Source: Salipaludibacillus aurantiacus
GTDB taxonomy: Bacteria; Bacillota; Bacilli; Bacillales; Salisediminibacteriaceae
NCBI RefSeq assembly: GCF_900111295.1
Contig: NZ_FOGT01000009.1
Location: 62,001 to 126,000, forward strand
Reading direction: 5' to 3'
DNA: 64,000 nucleotides
A model generated the notes under the pieces. The model did no database searches and was not told where the DNA came from. It saw only the letters and a program-made list of their open reading frames with translations. The translations under genes were made by a program, and so were the position numbers. Numbering within the stretch: the first letter of the stretch is position 1; every line of letters starts with the position of its first letter. Shown here piece after piece: positions 8,566-19,488 of this stretch.

Positions 8566-9633
8566 TTATACTCCAACTTTATTTTCTATGGCAACTGTTT
8601 GCCCCGAAGCATCTGATTCGAACGCCGCTTCCAATAAACGCATAACCTGAAGAACCTCTTCATTTTTTACGAGAATATCTGCTGTTCCTTCAATAGACTC
8701 TTTCACGTTCAAATAAAATTCATTGATGTGTGAATCGACTCGGGGGAGCGGCAGATGACGAACAGTCCCGTCATCACGGCGGGGCGCCATCGTCTTTGTG
8801 AGGCCTGCCCCTGCTGTAATTGGAACGGCATCCTTTTGTTCGTCTGTCTCTAAATGAACCACTTCCCCTTTCATCGACCAGTCATGGATCACCGCTGAAC
8901 CTCGCGTACCATTCACGTACCAAAGTGGGAGATTAATATAATTGTATGTCCCGACTTCAAGAAACGCTGTCCTTCCGCTCTCAAAAGTAAGTGTCATTTT
9001 AAAGCCGTCGTCCACTTCATTGTTACGAACGTGATTTAATTTACAATAAACGTGACTAACCTTTTCATTAAACATTAATAGAACGCGGTCGACGAGGTGC
9101 ACGCCCCAGTCAAGAAGCATTCCGCCGCCAAATTCTTTTTGCTGGCGCCAGTCCCCAGGAATGCCGCGTGACCCATGGACCCGGCACTCTACATTAAAAA
9201 TTTCACCAATCGTTTGTTCATCGTGAAGCTTTTTTACAACTAAGTAATCCTCATCCCAGCGCCGGTTCTGGTTTACAACAAACCGCCGGCCTGTTTCCTT
9301 TTCCACTTCAATGATCTCTTCCATCTCCCGGCTGTTCATTGTGGCAGGCTTTTCGCAGATGACATCCTTGCCTGCCCGCATTGCTTTTACGGCAATCTCT
9401 TTATGAATATGGTTTGGTGTCGCAATAAGCACGACATCAACTGTTTCGTCAGCCAGTACATCTTCTAATTCCGCATAAACATGGAGACCTTTATTACGAG
9501 CCAGGTCCTGCTGTGAGTCACGAATATCCCGGATGCCTGCCACGTCAAAGGCCTCAAGCTCCAGTAAATGATCGGCGTGATGCCCGCCCATTCCACCATA
9601 TCCGACGATGGCCACTTTGCATTGTTGGTTCAT
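8566..9633 (-). CDS. Gfo/Idh/MocA-family oxidoreductase
   Basis: ~355 aa NAD(P)-dependent sugar dehydrogenase. The Rossmann motif VGYGGMGGHH is at the N-terminus and the family EKP motif in VICEKPATM carries the catalytic lysine. DWGVHLVDRV in the C-terminal alpha/beta domain contributes the HxxD-type active-site pair. ATG 9633 is preferred (AAAGGA at 9 bases); a TTG three codons earlier abuts the ribosome site. Last gene of a four-gene operon, 18 bp behind a TIM-barrel isomerase. Substrate probably a sugar, polyol or keto-sugar; not decidable. Confidence 0.88.
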   Translation of the reverse strand: MNQQCKVAIVGYGGMGGHHADHLLELEAFDVAGIRDIRDSQQDLARNKGLHVYAELEDVLADETVDVVLIATPNHIHKEIAVKAMRAGKDVICEKPATMNSREMEEIIEVEKETGRRFVVNQNRRWDEDYLVVKKLHDEQTIGEIFNVECRVHGSRGIPGDWRQQKEFGGGMLLDWGVHLVDRVLLMFNEKVSHVYCKLNHVRNNEVDDGFKMTLTFESGRTAFLEVGTYNYINLPLWYVNGTRGSAVIHDWSMKGEVVHLETDEQKDAVPITAGAGLTKTMAPRRDDGTVRHLPLPRVDSHINEFYLNVKESIEGTADILVKNEEVLQVMRLLEAAFESDASGQTVAIENKVGV

Positions 9634-9651
9634 ACTTTTCAATCCTTTCTC

Positions 9652-10620
9652 TTAAGCCCACCACATATCGGAAGGCTGCTCGCGAATGATCACATCATCC
9701 AGATTTTTTACAGCTCGTGAAAAACCTTCGTCAATAGACATAATAGGATCTTCATGCTCAATACTTACAACGTAATCGTAACCGTACGTGCGCAGGGCGC
9801 TGATGATATCCGACCATTCCTGCATGCTGTGCCCGCATCCGACAGAGCGGAACGACCACGCCCGGGACTGAACCTTTGAATATGGCTGCATGTCCGTTAA
9901 CCCGTGCATATTTACGTGATCCTGATCAATATACGTATCCTTCGCGTGGAAATGGTGAATCGCATCTTCTTTCCCTAAAATCTTTATCGCGGCAACTGGA
10001 TCAATCCCTTGCCACCAAAGGTGGCTTGGATCCAGGTTGGCTCCTATCGCCTTAGATGTGCGCTTTCGAAGTTCCAAAATCGAATATGGGGTATGAACCA
10101 GAAATCCGCCGTGAAGCTCGAGCCCGATTTTCACATTATGCTCTTCAGCAAGCTGACCAATTTCTTTCCAGTAAGGGACTAATTTTTCTTCCCATTGCCA
10201 CTCCAAAATATCTGAATACTCACTTGGCCAAGGGGAAACTGGCCAGTTCGGATATTTTGCCCCTTCGTGATCCCCCGCAGTACCAGAGAATCCGTTCACG
10301 ACAGGCACATTCATCAACGAGGCTAATTTAATCGTTTTTCGTAAGATCTCATCTGATTCTTTTGCAAATGCCTGATCCGGCGTAATTGGATTTCCGTGAC
10401 AGCTGAAGGCACTGATAACGATGCCGCGATCATCAAGCGCTTTCTGATATGCCTGACGGGTCTCTTCACTTTCCAGCAGCTCATCCACATTACAGTGAGC
10501 ATCCCCCGGGTATCCTCCTGTACCGATTTCTACAGCGTCCAGGCCTGACGCCTTCACTTTGTCCAGCATTTCTTCAAATGACAGCTTCGAGAATAATACT
10601 GTAAACACACCTAACTTCAT
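9652..10620 (-). CDS. sugar phosphate isomerase/epimerase (AP-endonuclease-2-like TIM barrel)
   Basis: ~322 aa. Metal-binding strands of the xylose-isomerase-like TIM barrel are visible: GLELHGG, ANLDPSHLWWQG, HFHAKDT and SIEHEDP. The middle and C-terminal sequence resembles epimerases and isomerases clustered with Gfo/Idh enzymes in inositol-like or keto-sugar pathways. ATG 10620 has AAAGGGTG at 6 bases; ATG 10629 is too close to it. It sits between two Gfo/Idh genes in one operon. The exact reaction is unknown. Confidence 0.85.
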   Translation of the reverse strand: MKLGVFTVLFSKLSFEEMLDKVKASGLDAVEIGTGGYPGDAHCNVDELLESEETRQAYQKALDDRGIVISAFSCHGNPITPDQAFAKESDEILRKTIKLASLMNVPVVNGFSGTAGDHEGAKYPNWPVSPWPSEYSDILEWQWEEKLVPYWKEIGQLAEEHNVKIGLELHGGFLVHTPYSILELRKRTSKAIGANLDPSHLWWQGIDPVAAIKILGKEDAIHHFHAKDTYIDQDHVNMHGLTDMQPYSKVQSRAWSFRSVGCGHSMQEWSDIISALRTYGYDYVVSIEHEDPIMSIDEGFSRAVKNLDDVIIREQPSDMWWA

Positions 10621-10710
10621 GTCATACACCCTTTCTGTCTGATACTATAAAAATAGAATTCTTCCTAATAAAATAGCTATATTTAACCTGCTGGTTGTCT
10701 GCTACCAAGG

Positions 10711-11739
10711 CTAATCGATTTTTACAATCGTCTTCGTTTCATTTGATTTTAAAGCCCCCAGAACCACTGCCAATGATTTCATGCCTTCATCTCCGGATAC
10801 AGGTGAGGTGCTGCTTTTTTCAATCGAGGTTGTAAAGCGGTTAATTACGTCACTGCTCGTCTGTCCGCCGCTGTCATTTGACTGGATGCCGCCAAGCTGG
10901 TACTTGACTGCTTCTCCTGTCTCGTACTGGACGATCAGAGAGTAGTCCGGATCATCTTCCAGCCGCATAATCCCTTTCTCTGCGTAAATGACTGTAGAGT
11001 TATCTTCACCCGCTGTATAAGACCAGCTGGCTGCAAGGGTTCCCACTGTTCCGCTTTCTGTTTTCAAAACACAGACGGCATTATCATCTACATCACTGTT
11101 TTCTTTCGCACTCGTTTCCACGAAAGCCCCTACTTCAACAAATTCTTCTCCCAGGATGTAACGCATTAAATCGGTTTTATGGACACCTAAATCTCCCATT
11201 GTTCCAATAAATGCCTTTTCCTTATCAAAAAACCAGCTGTCTTTACCGTCCACGCTCCATCCTTCCGGACCGCCGTGGCCGAAAGTGGTGCGGAAACTGT
11301 AAATCTTGCCAAGTTCTCCAGAGGCAATTAATTGGCGGGCTTTTTCGTGTGAAGGAACAAATCGTTGATTATGGGCAATCATTAATTGCTTGCCTGCTGT
11401 CTCAGCAGCCTGTATCATTTCTTCTGCTTCTTTTATGGATGTTGCCATCGGTTTTTCACAAAGAACGTGCTTCCCCGCTTCCAGACTTGCAATTGTTACC
11501 GGTGCATGCAGAGCATTTGGCGTACAGACGCTTACGGCATCAATCGCACTTTCTTTTAGTAACTCGCGGTAATCGGTATAGGCTTTCGCCTTATACTTCT
11601 CAGCAATTTCACTGGCTCTTGATTCAATTATGTCGCAAACAGCCGCAATTTCTACGTTCGACTGAGCTTCATATTCCGGTAAATGACGGAACTGAGCGAT
11701 GCTTCCACACCCTACAACTGCTATTTTTAAAGTGGTCAT
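10711..11739 (-). CDS. Gfo/Idh/MocA-family oxidoreductase
   Basis: ~342 aa. The N-terminal dinucleotide motif is VGCGSIAQFRH, with VLCEKPMATS carrying the catalytic lysine and GDLGVHKTDLMRY holding the His-x-x-x-Asp pair. It differs clearly from the other Gfo/Idh gene of the operon, so the two probably catalyse separate redox steps. The first ATG overlaps the ribosome site GAAAGGA; ATG 11739 is better spaced. It follows the first isomerase gene with a 22-bp gap. Confidence 0.87.
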   Translation of the reverse strand: MTTLKIAVVGCGSIAQFRHLPEYEAQSNVEIAAVCDIIESRASEIAEKYKAKAYTDYRELLKESAIDAVSVCTPNALHAPVTIASLEAGKHVLCEKPMATSIKEAEEMIQAAETAGKQLMIAHNQRFVPSHEKARQLIASGELGKIYSFRTTFGHGGPEGWSVDGKDSWFFDKEKAFIGTMGDLGVHKTDLMRYILGEEFVEVGAFVETSAKENSDVDDNAVCVLKTESGTVGTLAASWSYTAGEDNSTVIYAEKGIMRLEDDPDYSLIVQYETGEAVKYQLGGIQSNDSGGQTSSDVINRFTTSIEKSSTSPVSGDEGMKSLAVVLGALKSNETKTIVKID

Positions 11740-11761
11740 ATGATTGTTCATTCCTTTCAGA

Positions 11762-12517
11762 TTACATAATTTCTTTTAAGTATTTGATGCTCATTTCAAT
11801 GCTTTCTAACGGGTCCCGGCGGGAGACATCCTGTTCAATGATCCACCAGTCTGTTTTTTGAGTGGCTGACAGTTTTGTAATTTCCTCTATGTCTACTCCT
11901 CCTGTTCCAAGTTCAGCAAAAAATCCCTCTTCATCAGTCGTCATATCTTTCAAGTGAATGAGCGGTGTCCTCTCCTGATATCGTTTAATCCAGCCTGCCG
12001 GATCTTCCCCAGCTTTTTTTAGCCAATAGACGTCTAGCTCTGCCATGAGTGCCCCGGCATTCGTTTCATCGAAAATAGCTGACAAAGCCTGGCGCCCGTC
12101 TTTCGGGAGTAAATTCAATTCGAAATCGTGGTTATGATAGCAGAGAGTGATCCCTTGTTCACGGCACGTCTTTCCTGCCTCTTGCAAAAAGGCAATTAGA
12201 GATAGGTAGCCTTCTTCCGTCTGTTCATTTTCTTCCAGGAAAGGCACAACGAGATAACGGCTGCCTAATACTTTCTGGTCTTCAATCACCCCGGATAAAT
12301 TTTCTTTTAAATCTTCCAAAGGGACGTGGCTGGCCGCTGCCTTTAAACCAAGCTCATCAATTGTTTGTTTCATTTCTTCAACCGTGAGGCCGCTGTACCC
12401 GGCAAATTCCACACCATCGAAACCAAGTTCAGCTACGCGGCGAAGGGTTCCTTTAGGATCCTTGGCCATTTCTTCACGTAAGGTAAACAATTGCACTGCG
12501 ATTTGTGGTTTTTCCAT
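11762..12517 (-). CDS. sugar phosphate isomerase/epimerase (TIM barrel)
   Basis: 251 aa, first gene of the operon, start behind AAAGGGTGG. Family strands: AVQLFTLREEM, GFDGVEFAGYSG, LCYHNHDFE, MAELDVYW, LIHLKDM and WWIIEQD, giving the metal-binding E/D/H/E set of xylose-isomerase-like TIM barrels (IolE/IolH style). Transcribed away from the AraC regulator, with 137 bp between starts. Co-occurrence with two Gfo/Idh enzymes suggests oxidation and isomerisation of an unusual sugar or polyol. Confidence 0.87.
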   Translation of the reverse strand: MEKPQIAVQLFTLREEMAKDPKGTLRRVAELGFDGVEFAGYSGLTVEEMKQTIDELGLKAAASHVPLEDLKENLSGVIEDQKVLGSRYLVVPFLEENEQTEEGYLSLIAFLQEAGKTCREQGITLCYHNHDFELNLLPKDGRQALSAIFDETNAGALMAELDVYWLKKAGEDPAGWIKRYQERTPLIHLKDMTTDEEGFFAELGTGGVDIEEITKLSATQKTDWWIIEQDVSRRDPLESIEMSIKYLKEIM

Positions 12518-12539
12518 ATCGTTACCACCCTTTTTAAAT

Positions 12540-12560
12540 TATAGTAAGCGTTTAACATTT
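12540..12560. promoter_or_regulatory. cre-like site in the divergent promoter region
   Basis: AGTAAGCGTTTAACA on the plus strand (TGTTAAACGCTTACT on the minus) matches the CcpA cre consensus with about two mismatches. It lies in the leader region shared by the isomerase operon and the AraC gene. Confidence 0.3.
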
Positions 12561-12654
12561 ACCTGTATCTTACCTCGGCTTGTGGAACAAAAAAATAGAT
12601 TATATAATGAAAACATATACTATTTTGCTACTTTATTTTCAGGAGGGGAAAGGG

Positions 12655-13434
12655 ATGACGGTTGAAGTGGGGTTTTGCGGCTATTCTCATCATAAAAAAG
12701 GCTATCAGGACCAGAGGCAATCCGGTTTAACAAGTTACTTATTCCGCTTGCAAATAGAAGGAACGGCCACGATCACCCATCATCACAAAACATATCCCAT
12801 TAGTAAAGGTGACCTCTTCCTGGGAAAGCCTGGTGATCCATACAGAATATTTACACCGGGTAACCAGGACAGCATTGATTATCATATTTTCTGTCAAGGT
12901 TCCTGGATCGACCAGTGGTGGGAGTCATCCCGTCTCCCTGCGATAACCAACCTCCATCTCGATGAAAAGCTCCTCGGTCTCTGGCGTCATTTAACCATTG
13001 AAGAGCGCCGCCCTAAACAAGAGAAGAATCCTGACCTGGCCCGTTACCTTTTGCAGGCTCTTTGCCTGTCGATTGAACAGTCGATTAACGATGTATCCCA
13101 CAAAGTCGACCGGCCATTTATAGTGACCCAAATGATGCGTTATATTGAAGAACAGGCCACCACGGCTTTTAAAGTAGAGGAGGTCGCTGCTCACGTTAAT
13201 TTAAGTGTGTCCCGTGCGCTTCATTTATTCAAAGAGCATACGGGCCAAACGATCATTCAGTATGCCCTCGATATTCGGTTAGCTACCGCCCTGAACCAAA
13301 TGCAGTACTCCTCGATGACTTTAGAACATATTGCAGAAAACTGCGGATTTAACACCTATCCTTACTTCCACCGCGTATTTAAAAAACATTTCGGCCAGTC
13401 CCCCGGACAATTCCGCCGACAGCAGTCGTCATAG
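12655..13434 (+). CDS. AraC-family transcriptional regulator with cupin sensor domain
   Basis: ~259 aa. The N-terminal half is a cupin-like effector domain (YLFRLQIEGTATITHHHKTY, then KGDLFLGKPGDPY). The C-terminal ~100 residues are two AraC helix-turn-helix motifs: VEEVAAHVNLSVSRALHLFK and LEHIAENCGFNTYPYFHRVF, ending FKKHFGQSPGQFRR. ATG 12655 follows AGGAGGGGAAAGGG. It is divergent from the Gfo/Idh-isomerase operon and is its likely activator. Confidence 0.9.
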   Translation: MTVEVGFCGYSHHKKGYQDQRQSGLTSYLFRLQIEGTATITHHHKTYPISKGDLFLGKPGDPYRIFTPGNQDSIDYHIFCQGSWIDQWWESSRLPAITNLHLDEKLLGLWRHLTIEERRPKQEKNPDLARYLLQALCLSIEQSINDVSHKVDRPFIVTQMMRYIEEQATTAFKVEEVAAHVNLSVSRALHLFKEHTGQTIIQYALDIRLATALNQMQYSSMTLEHIAENCGFNTYPYFHRVFKKHFGQSPGQFRRQQSS

Positions 13435-13435
13435 C

Positions 13436-13480
13436 AAAAAAGAACCTGCCTTGAGATAGCCTCCAAGACAGGTTCTTTTA
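13436..13480. terminator. bidirectional terminator
   Basis: AAAAGAACCTGCCTTG pairs with CAAGACAGGTTCTTTTA (one mismatch), with A- and T-rich flanks, between the convergent AraC and stress-protein genes. Confidence 0.85.
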
Positions 13481-13517
13481 CCGTTATACAATTTTCTCCC
13501 TTTTATAAGAAAGGTTT

Positions 13518-13862
13518 TTAAAACTCTACTTTATCCTGATTCGTTACGACAAGTAAAGTTTTCCCTTTATCCAATTCCTCTTCCAGATCCTCTGCTTTAT
13601 CAGCATCAATGCCAATTTCTTTCATTTTTGACCTGAGCTTATCACCTTTGTTGCGGAATACATTCTTCAATGCTGTACCAGCACCGACTTCACTAACTCC
13701 GACCTTATTGGCATCCGTACTCTTTCTCGTTCTTCTCTCATGGTCATTGTCATGGGAGATAACATAAATATCATCATCCCTGACCCCGTCTTTTCTAAGT
13801 TTGCCGACCGATTCACTTAACGTTTCATCGTTATGGAACAGTTTAAATTTCGGACTGCTCAT
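13518..13862 (-). CDS. general stress protein, YflT domain
   Basis: 114 aa, soluble. It has the YflT (heat-induced stress protein, GS17M) pattern: an N-terminal FHNDETLSESVGKLRKDG, DDIYVISHDNDHERRT, a glycine-containing linker and a C-terminal acidic helix with GKTLLVVTN. In B. subtilis this family belongs to the sigma-B general stress regulon. I looked for a sigma-B promoter upstream and found only a poorly spaced GTTTTA/GGGTAA pair, so regulation is unproven here. Strong ribosome site AAAGGAGG. Confidence 0.82.
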   Translation of the reverse strand: MSSPKFKLFHNDETLSESVGKLRKDGVRDDDIYVISHDNDHERRTRKSTDANKVGVSEVGAGTALKNVFRNKGDKLRSKMKEIGIDADKAEDLEEELDKGKTLLVVTNQDKVEF

Positions 13863-14421
13863 GCTTTTTTCCTCCTTTTAAAAGTGAAAATCTTCGTTTT
13901 TTGGATAGTAACCATTTGTTAATTAGAATGCATGGTCAATAAACATGCTAGTTTACGCTTACCCTTATAAAAATAAAATCAATCTTAAAACAGGTATTTT
14001 TCAAAAAGGGGGAATTTTTTCTTAGCTGACGTTTAACCATTCAGGAAAACGGGAATAAGTCTCCAGATCCTCTTCACGTTAAATCCACTTCATGAGAACT
14101 CCTTCTGCTAAACTTGCTTATTTACAGCCACATAGAATGTTTCGTAACCGTCCTGTACATATATTTAACCGTTTCCGGTCTGGCGGCGAGAGCTTCTCAG
14201 GCTGAATGTTCTGGCTGCATCCATGTTTATACCTTTAGCTTCTTAGTTTATATGTATCTTCTTTAATTCTTATGGGAGCGCTTTCAATAGATGCTCCTTG
14301 GTTATTAAGAGATAATCCCATAAAAAGAAAATTATTCTACACCTTAATTTAGTTATTTGAAAAACTATTAATTTTTTCCAAACCATATCGCTTTCTATGA
14401 AAATAATTATTTAGTATAATT
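13863..14421. other. 560-bp AT-rich intergenic stretch without recognisable gene
   Basis: No frame with a ribosome site, no tRNA and no clear terminator on either strand. A GC-richer patch near 14165-14215 may be a decayed intergenic repeat. The right edge carries the katG control region. Confidence 0.5.
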
Positions 14422-14436
14422 TTAATGTAACATTAA
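14422..14436. promoter_or_regulatory. 7-1-7 palindrome, candidate PerR/Fur-family operator of katG
   Basis: TTAATGTAACATTAA is a perfect 7-1-7 inverted repeat, 70 bp upstream of the katG start. PerR and Fur boxes in Bacillus share this geometry (TTATAATNATTATAA for PerR), and catalase genes are classic PerR targets. The arms match the PerR consensus only partly. Confidence 0.45.
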
Positions 14437-16713
<2,277 letters not shown>

Positions 16714-16763
16714 TAGCCGGAGATTTGAAAGCATAGATCGCACTGCAAAAGTCATCCGGTAAC

Positions 16764-16827
16764 AAAGCACCTGCCAAGTCAGCCTGGCCTCCCGTTTCAG
16801 GCCAGGCTCACGGTCAAGGTGCTTTTT
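16764..16827 (+). terminator. terminator of katG
   Basis: AAAGCACCT pairs with AGGTGCTTT around an inner AGCCTGGCC/GGCCAGGCT stem, then five T. Confidence 0.85.
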
Positions 16828-16862
16828 CTATGTTGCCAGTTACCAAGAGCTCCATAAATATA

Positions 16863-16910
16863 AAAAACTGAGCAAAAGAAGTCATATAACTTCTTATTGC
16901 TCAGTTTTAA
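16863..16910 (-). terminator. terminator of glmS
   Basis: On the minus strand AAAACTGAGCAA pairs with TTGCTCAGTTTT around an inner AAGAAGT/ACTTCTT stem, followed by a T-rich tail, about 80 bp after the glmS stop. Confidence 0.8.
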
Positions 16911-16990
16911 TAATTTTTGTTTCATAATTAGTTTAAAGCTGTATATAACACTTTAAAATCCATACATACAGCATCTCCGTGTTCCTTCAA

Positions 16991-18793
16991 TTACTCAACC
17001 GTCACACTTTTAGCCAGGTTCCTTGGCTTATCAACGTCGCACCCTCTGTGGAGGGCAGCATAGTAAGAGATAAGCTGCATTGGAATCACGCTCACTAATG
17101 GTGTGAGATAATCGTGGACTTTAGGGATGACAATTTTGTCGTCTTCTTCTGCGAAACCTTCCATACTGATCATACAAGGGTACGCTCCGCGGGCAACAAC
17201 TTCTTTCATATTACCTCGAAGATTAAGGTGAACAGCTTCCTGAGTGGCAAGGCCAACGACAGGGGTGCCTTCTTCAATTAAAGCAATTGTGCCGTGCTTT
17301 AATTCTCCACCGGCGAAGCCTTCCGCCTGAATATAAGAGATTTCTTTCAGTTTAAGCGCACCTTCAAGGCACACATGATAGTCCATAGAACGTCCGATAA
17401 AGAAGCAGCTGCGCGCCACGCTCAAATAGTCGCGGGCAATTTCTTCAAGCACATCCTTCTGCTCTGTGAAGATTTCCATGGCGTTTGCCACAATACCAAG
17501 TTCCTGAAGCGGATCGAAATCCATTTCCACTCCTGCAGCCCGGGCTGCGTCCACCGCCATAATAGCAAGAACAGCCATTTGGGCAGTGTAGGCTTTCGTG
17601 GAAGCTACAGCAATTTCAGGGCCGGCATACGTGTGCAGTGTGTGATCTGCTTCGCGGGACAAGGTTGAACCCGGCACGTTCGTAATAGTTAATGTTTTAT
17701 GGCCTAACTTTTTCACATTGACGAGTACTCCGCGGGAATCTGCTGTTTCCCCGCTCTGTGAAATAAATATAAAGAGTGGTTTTTTACTTAACAGCGGCAT
17801 GTTGTAGAGAAATTCGCTGGCGATATGCGTTTCTACAGGGATATTGGCAATCTTTTCGATCAGCTCTTTCCCGACAAGGCCTGCGTGGTAACTCGTTCCT
17901 GCCGCAATAATATAAATCCGGTCAGCATCAATGACAGCCTGACGAACTTGTTCATCAAGCTTAATGCTGTCGTCTGCATCCTTGTATTTCGTGATGATAT
18001 TACGGATGACAAAAGGCTGCTCGTCAATTTCTTTGAGCATGTAATGAGGGTAAGTGCCTTTTTCAATATCCGTACTGTCAATTTCAGCCACATACGGGTC
18101 CCGTGTAACCTCTTCACCATCAAGCGTCTTAATGACCGCTTTCTCTCTTGTGACCGTTACGATTTCTTCGTCCATAATTTCAACGAACTCATTGGTAACC
18201 TGCAGCATAGCCATCGCATCACTCGCTACGACATTTACACCATCACTTAGTCCAATAAGGAGCGGACTTTTATTTTTTCCTACATAAATAGTATCTGGAT
18301 CTTCAAGGTCTAACAGAGCTGTCGCATAAGACCCTTTCAACACGCTTAAAGCTTTGCGGAAGGCTTCTTCTGTTTCCGAACCTTCAGAAGCGAATTTTTC
18401 TACAAGCTGAACGATGATCTCCGTATCCGTTTCGCTGACCATCTCTACGTGAGGAAGGTGCTCCCTGCGAATATATTCATAGTTTTCAATAACTCCGTTA
18501 TGAACAATCGTATACCTGGCTGTTGTACTCTGATGCGGGTGGGCATTCAGCTGGCTTGGCGCACCGTGCGTCGCCCAGCGGGTATGTCCTATCCCGATCA
18601 TGCCGGCTTCTGATTCATCTACAGATTCACGAAGCGTAGCAATCCGGCCTTTTTCCTTGTATACATGAATTCCGTCATCATTGGCAATCGCAATGCCGGC
18701 AGAGTCATAGCCCCGGTATTCGAGTTTCTCTAAACCTCGTAAAAGAATTTCCTTTGCATCTTCCGTTCCTACATATCCTACAATTCCACACAT
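16991..18793 (-). CDS. glmS: glutamine-fructose-6-phosphate aminotransferase GlmS
   Basis: 600 aa. Makes glucosamine-6-phosphate from fructose-6-phosphate and glutamine, the entry step of cell-wall amino-sugar synthesis. The start MCGIVGYVG leaves the catalytic Cys at position 2 after Met removal; GGAGG precedes it and the longer frame is discarded. The glutaminase (Ntn) domain with GHTRWATHG is followed by two SIS domains ([28 protein letters not shown]). In B. subtilis it follows glmM; here sugar genes lie between. A glmS ribozyme occupies its leader. Confidence 0.97.
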   Translation of the reverse strand: MCGIVGYVGTEDAKEILLRGLEKLEYRGYDSAGIAIANDDGIHVYKEKGRIATLRESVDESEAGMIGIGHTRWATHGAPSQLNAHPHQSTTARYTIVHNGVIENYEYIRREHLPHVEMVSETDTEIIVQLVEKFASEGSETEEAFRKALSVLKGSYATALLDLEDPDTIYVGKNKSPLLIGLSDGVNVVASDAMAMLQVTNEFVEIMDEEIVTVTREKAVIKTLDGEEVTRDPYVAEIDSTDIEKGTYPHYMLKEIDEQPFVIRNIITKYKDADDSIKLDEQVRQAVIDADRIYIIAAGTSYHAGLVGKELIEKIANIPVETHIASEFLYNMPLLSKKPLFIFISQSGETADSRGVLVNVKKLGHKTLTITNVPGSTLSREADHTLHTYAGPEIAVASTKAYTAQMAVLAIMAVDAARAAGVEMDFDPLQELGIVANAMEIFTEQKDVLEEIARDYLSVARSCFFIGRSMDYHVCLEGALKLKEISYIQAEGFAGGELKHGTIALIEEGTPVVGLATQEAVHLNLRGNMKEVVARGAYPCMISMEGFAEEDDKIVIPKVHDYLTPLVSVIPMQLISYYAALHRGCDVDKPRNLAKSVTVE

Positions 18794-18811
18794 AGTGTCA
18801 TTTCCTCCCTT

Positions 18812-18851
18812 GGCGGGGCAAGAAATGCTCCTTAGGGGCATACTTGCCCCA
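18812..18851 (-). other. hairpin just upstream of the glmS ribosome binding site
   Basis: On the minus strand GTGGGGCAAG pairs with CTTGCCCCGCC, with an inner ATGCCCCT/AGGAGCAT match. It lies between ribozyme and Shine-Dalgarno, without a T-run, so it is probably a leader structure rather than a terminator. Confidence 0.5.
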
Positions 18852-18899
18852 CTCTTTATCTATTGTTAGTTTTTTTAAATTCATTAATAAATGCGTCAT

Positions 18900-19056
18900 C
18901 GTCGCTAAAGCCTTTGTTCGGAAAGTCACCTCTCCGTTTTGGGCTGAAGCTTACGGCCGCGATGAACCGGCCGGGAGGCATCCGCCGAATGCTTCGATGA
19001 ACCTCCTCCTCGTCAACTGCGAAACAAACCTGTCAGTCCGCAGTCCAGGCGCTTTT
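18900..19056 (-). ncRNA. glmS ribozyme/riboswitch (glucosamine-6-phosphate responsive)
   Basis: Self-cleaving RNA in the glmS leader. On the minus strand the conserved parts appear in order: AGCGCCTGGACTG around the cleavage site (A|GCGCC, cleavage expected between 19053 and 19052), GTTGACGAGGAGGAGGTTCA, TCGAAGCATTCGGCGGATG, then CCTCCCGG and the P3-P4 arms. This matches the known glmS ribozyme core. The 3' boundary is approximate. GlcN6P binding would trigger cleavage and lower GlmS synthesis. Confidence 0.95.
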
Positions 19057-19111
19057 ATGTTCCTTTAAAAAATCAGGTCTCCGGTCCTCCTTCCTTCTCT
19101 TGAATAGCCTA

Positions 19112-19141
19112 ATCATACTACATCCGTAAAAATTTGGTCAA
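19112..19141 (-). promoter_or_regulatory. sigma-A promoter of glmS
   Basis: Minus strand: TTGACC (19141-19136), an 18-bp spacer and TATGAT (19117-19112). Transcription would start around 19105, about 50 nt ahead of the ribozyme cleavage site. Confidence 0.75.
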
Positions 19142-19194
19142 TTGTTTTTTTATGAACAAAAATGACTTTTTTTAGCATCATCAGGCTGGTTAGT

Positions 19195-19276
19195 TTAATG
19201 GGGAGACTGTTCCCCATAACATCGTATGACCATTCGTTAAAAATGGTTCGTTTATGGGGACAGTGGAGTCCTCCTT
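19195..19276. other. structured region between glmS and mtlA promoters
   Basis: ATGGGGA/TCCCCAT inverted repeat (about 19198-19220), ACCATT/AATGGT inverted repeat (about 19229-19247), and a second ATGGGGACAGT at about 19254 repeating the first arm. Role unknown. Confidence 0.35.
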
Positions 19277-19345
19277 CCCGAATAAAGAAGCAATTAAACA
19301 ATATTTAATAGGTAATTGGGCATGTTAATACTCACCATTATAATT

Positions 19346-19367
19346 TTGTCACTCTCCGAATTATCAA
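19346..19367 (+). promoter_or_regulatory. candidate MtlR operator upstream of mtlA
   Basis: TTGTCACTCTCCGAAT followed by TATCAA resembles the MtlR site described for B. subtilis mtlA (TTGTCA, ~9 bases, TGCCAA). A possible -35 TTGACG lies about 20 bp downstream, at a plausible distance for activation. The -10 is poor, as expected for an activator-dependent promoter. Confidence 0.4.
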
Positions 19368-19488
19368 AAATGTCAACAATGCCTTTGACGAAATTAGCTT
19401 TAGATTGCTTTGTAATCAGCATTGGTAGCGCTTTATTATTAAAGTAGACAGACAAAGTTTTTGTCACTAAAAAAAGGAGGAGACAACA

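Noticed and set aside
11211-11861. 216-codon plus-strand frame opposite the Gfo/Idh and isomerase genes
   Set aside because: It spans two real genes and their junction on the other strand; no ribosome site or recognisable domain.
13795-14000. Sigma-B promoter for the YflT-type gene
   Set aside because: GTTTTA and GGGTAA are present on the right strand but about 21 bp apart, beyond the accepted 12-15 bp spacer.
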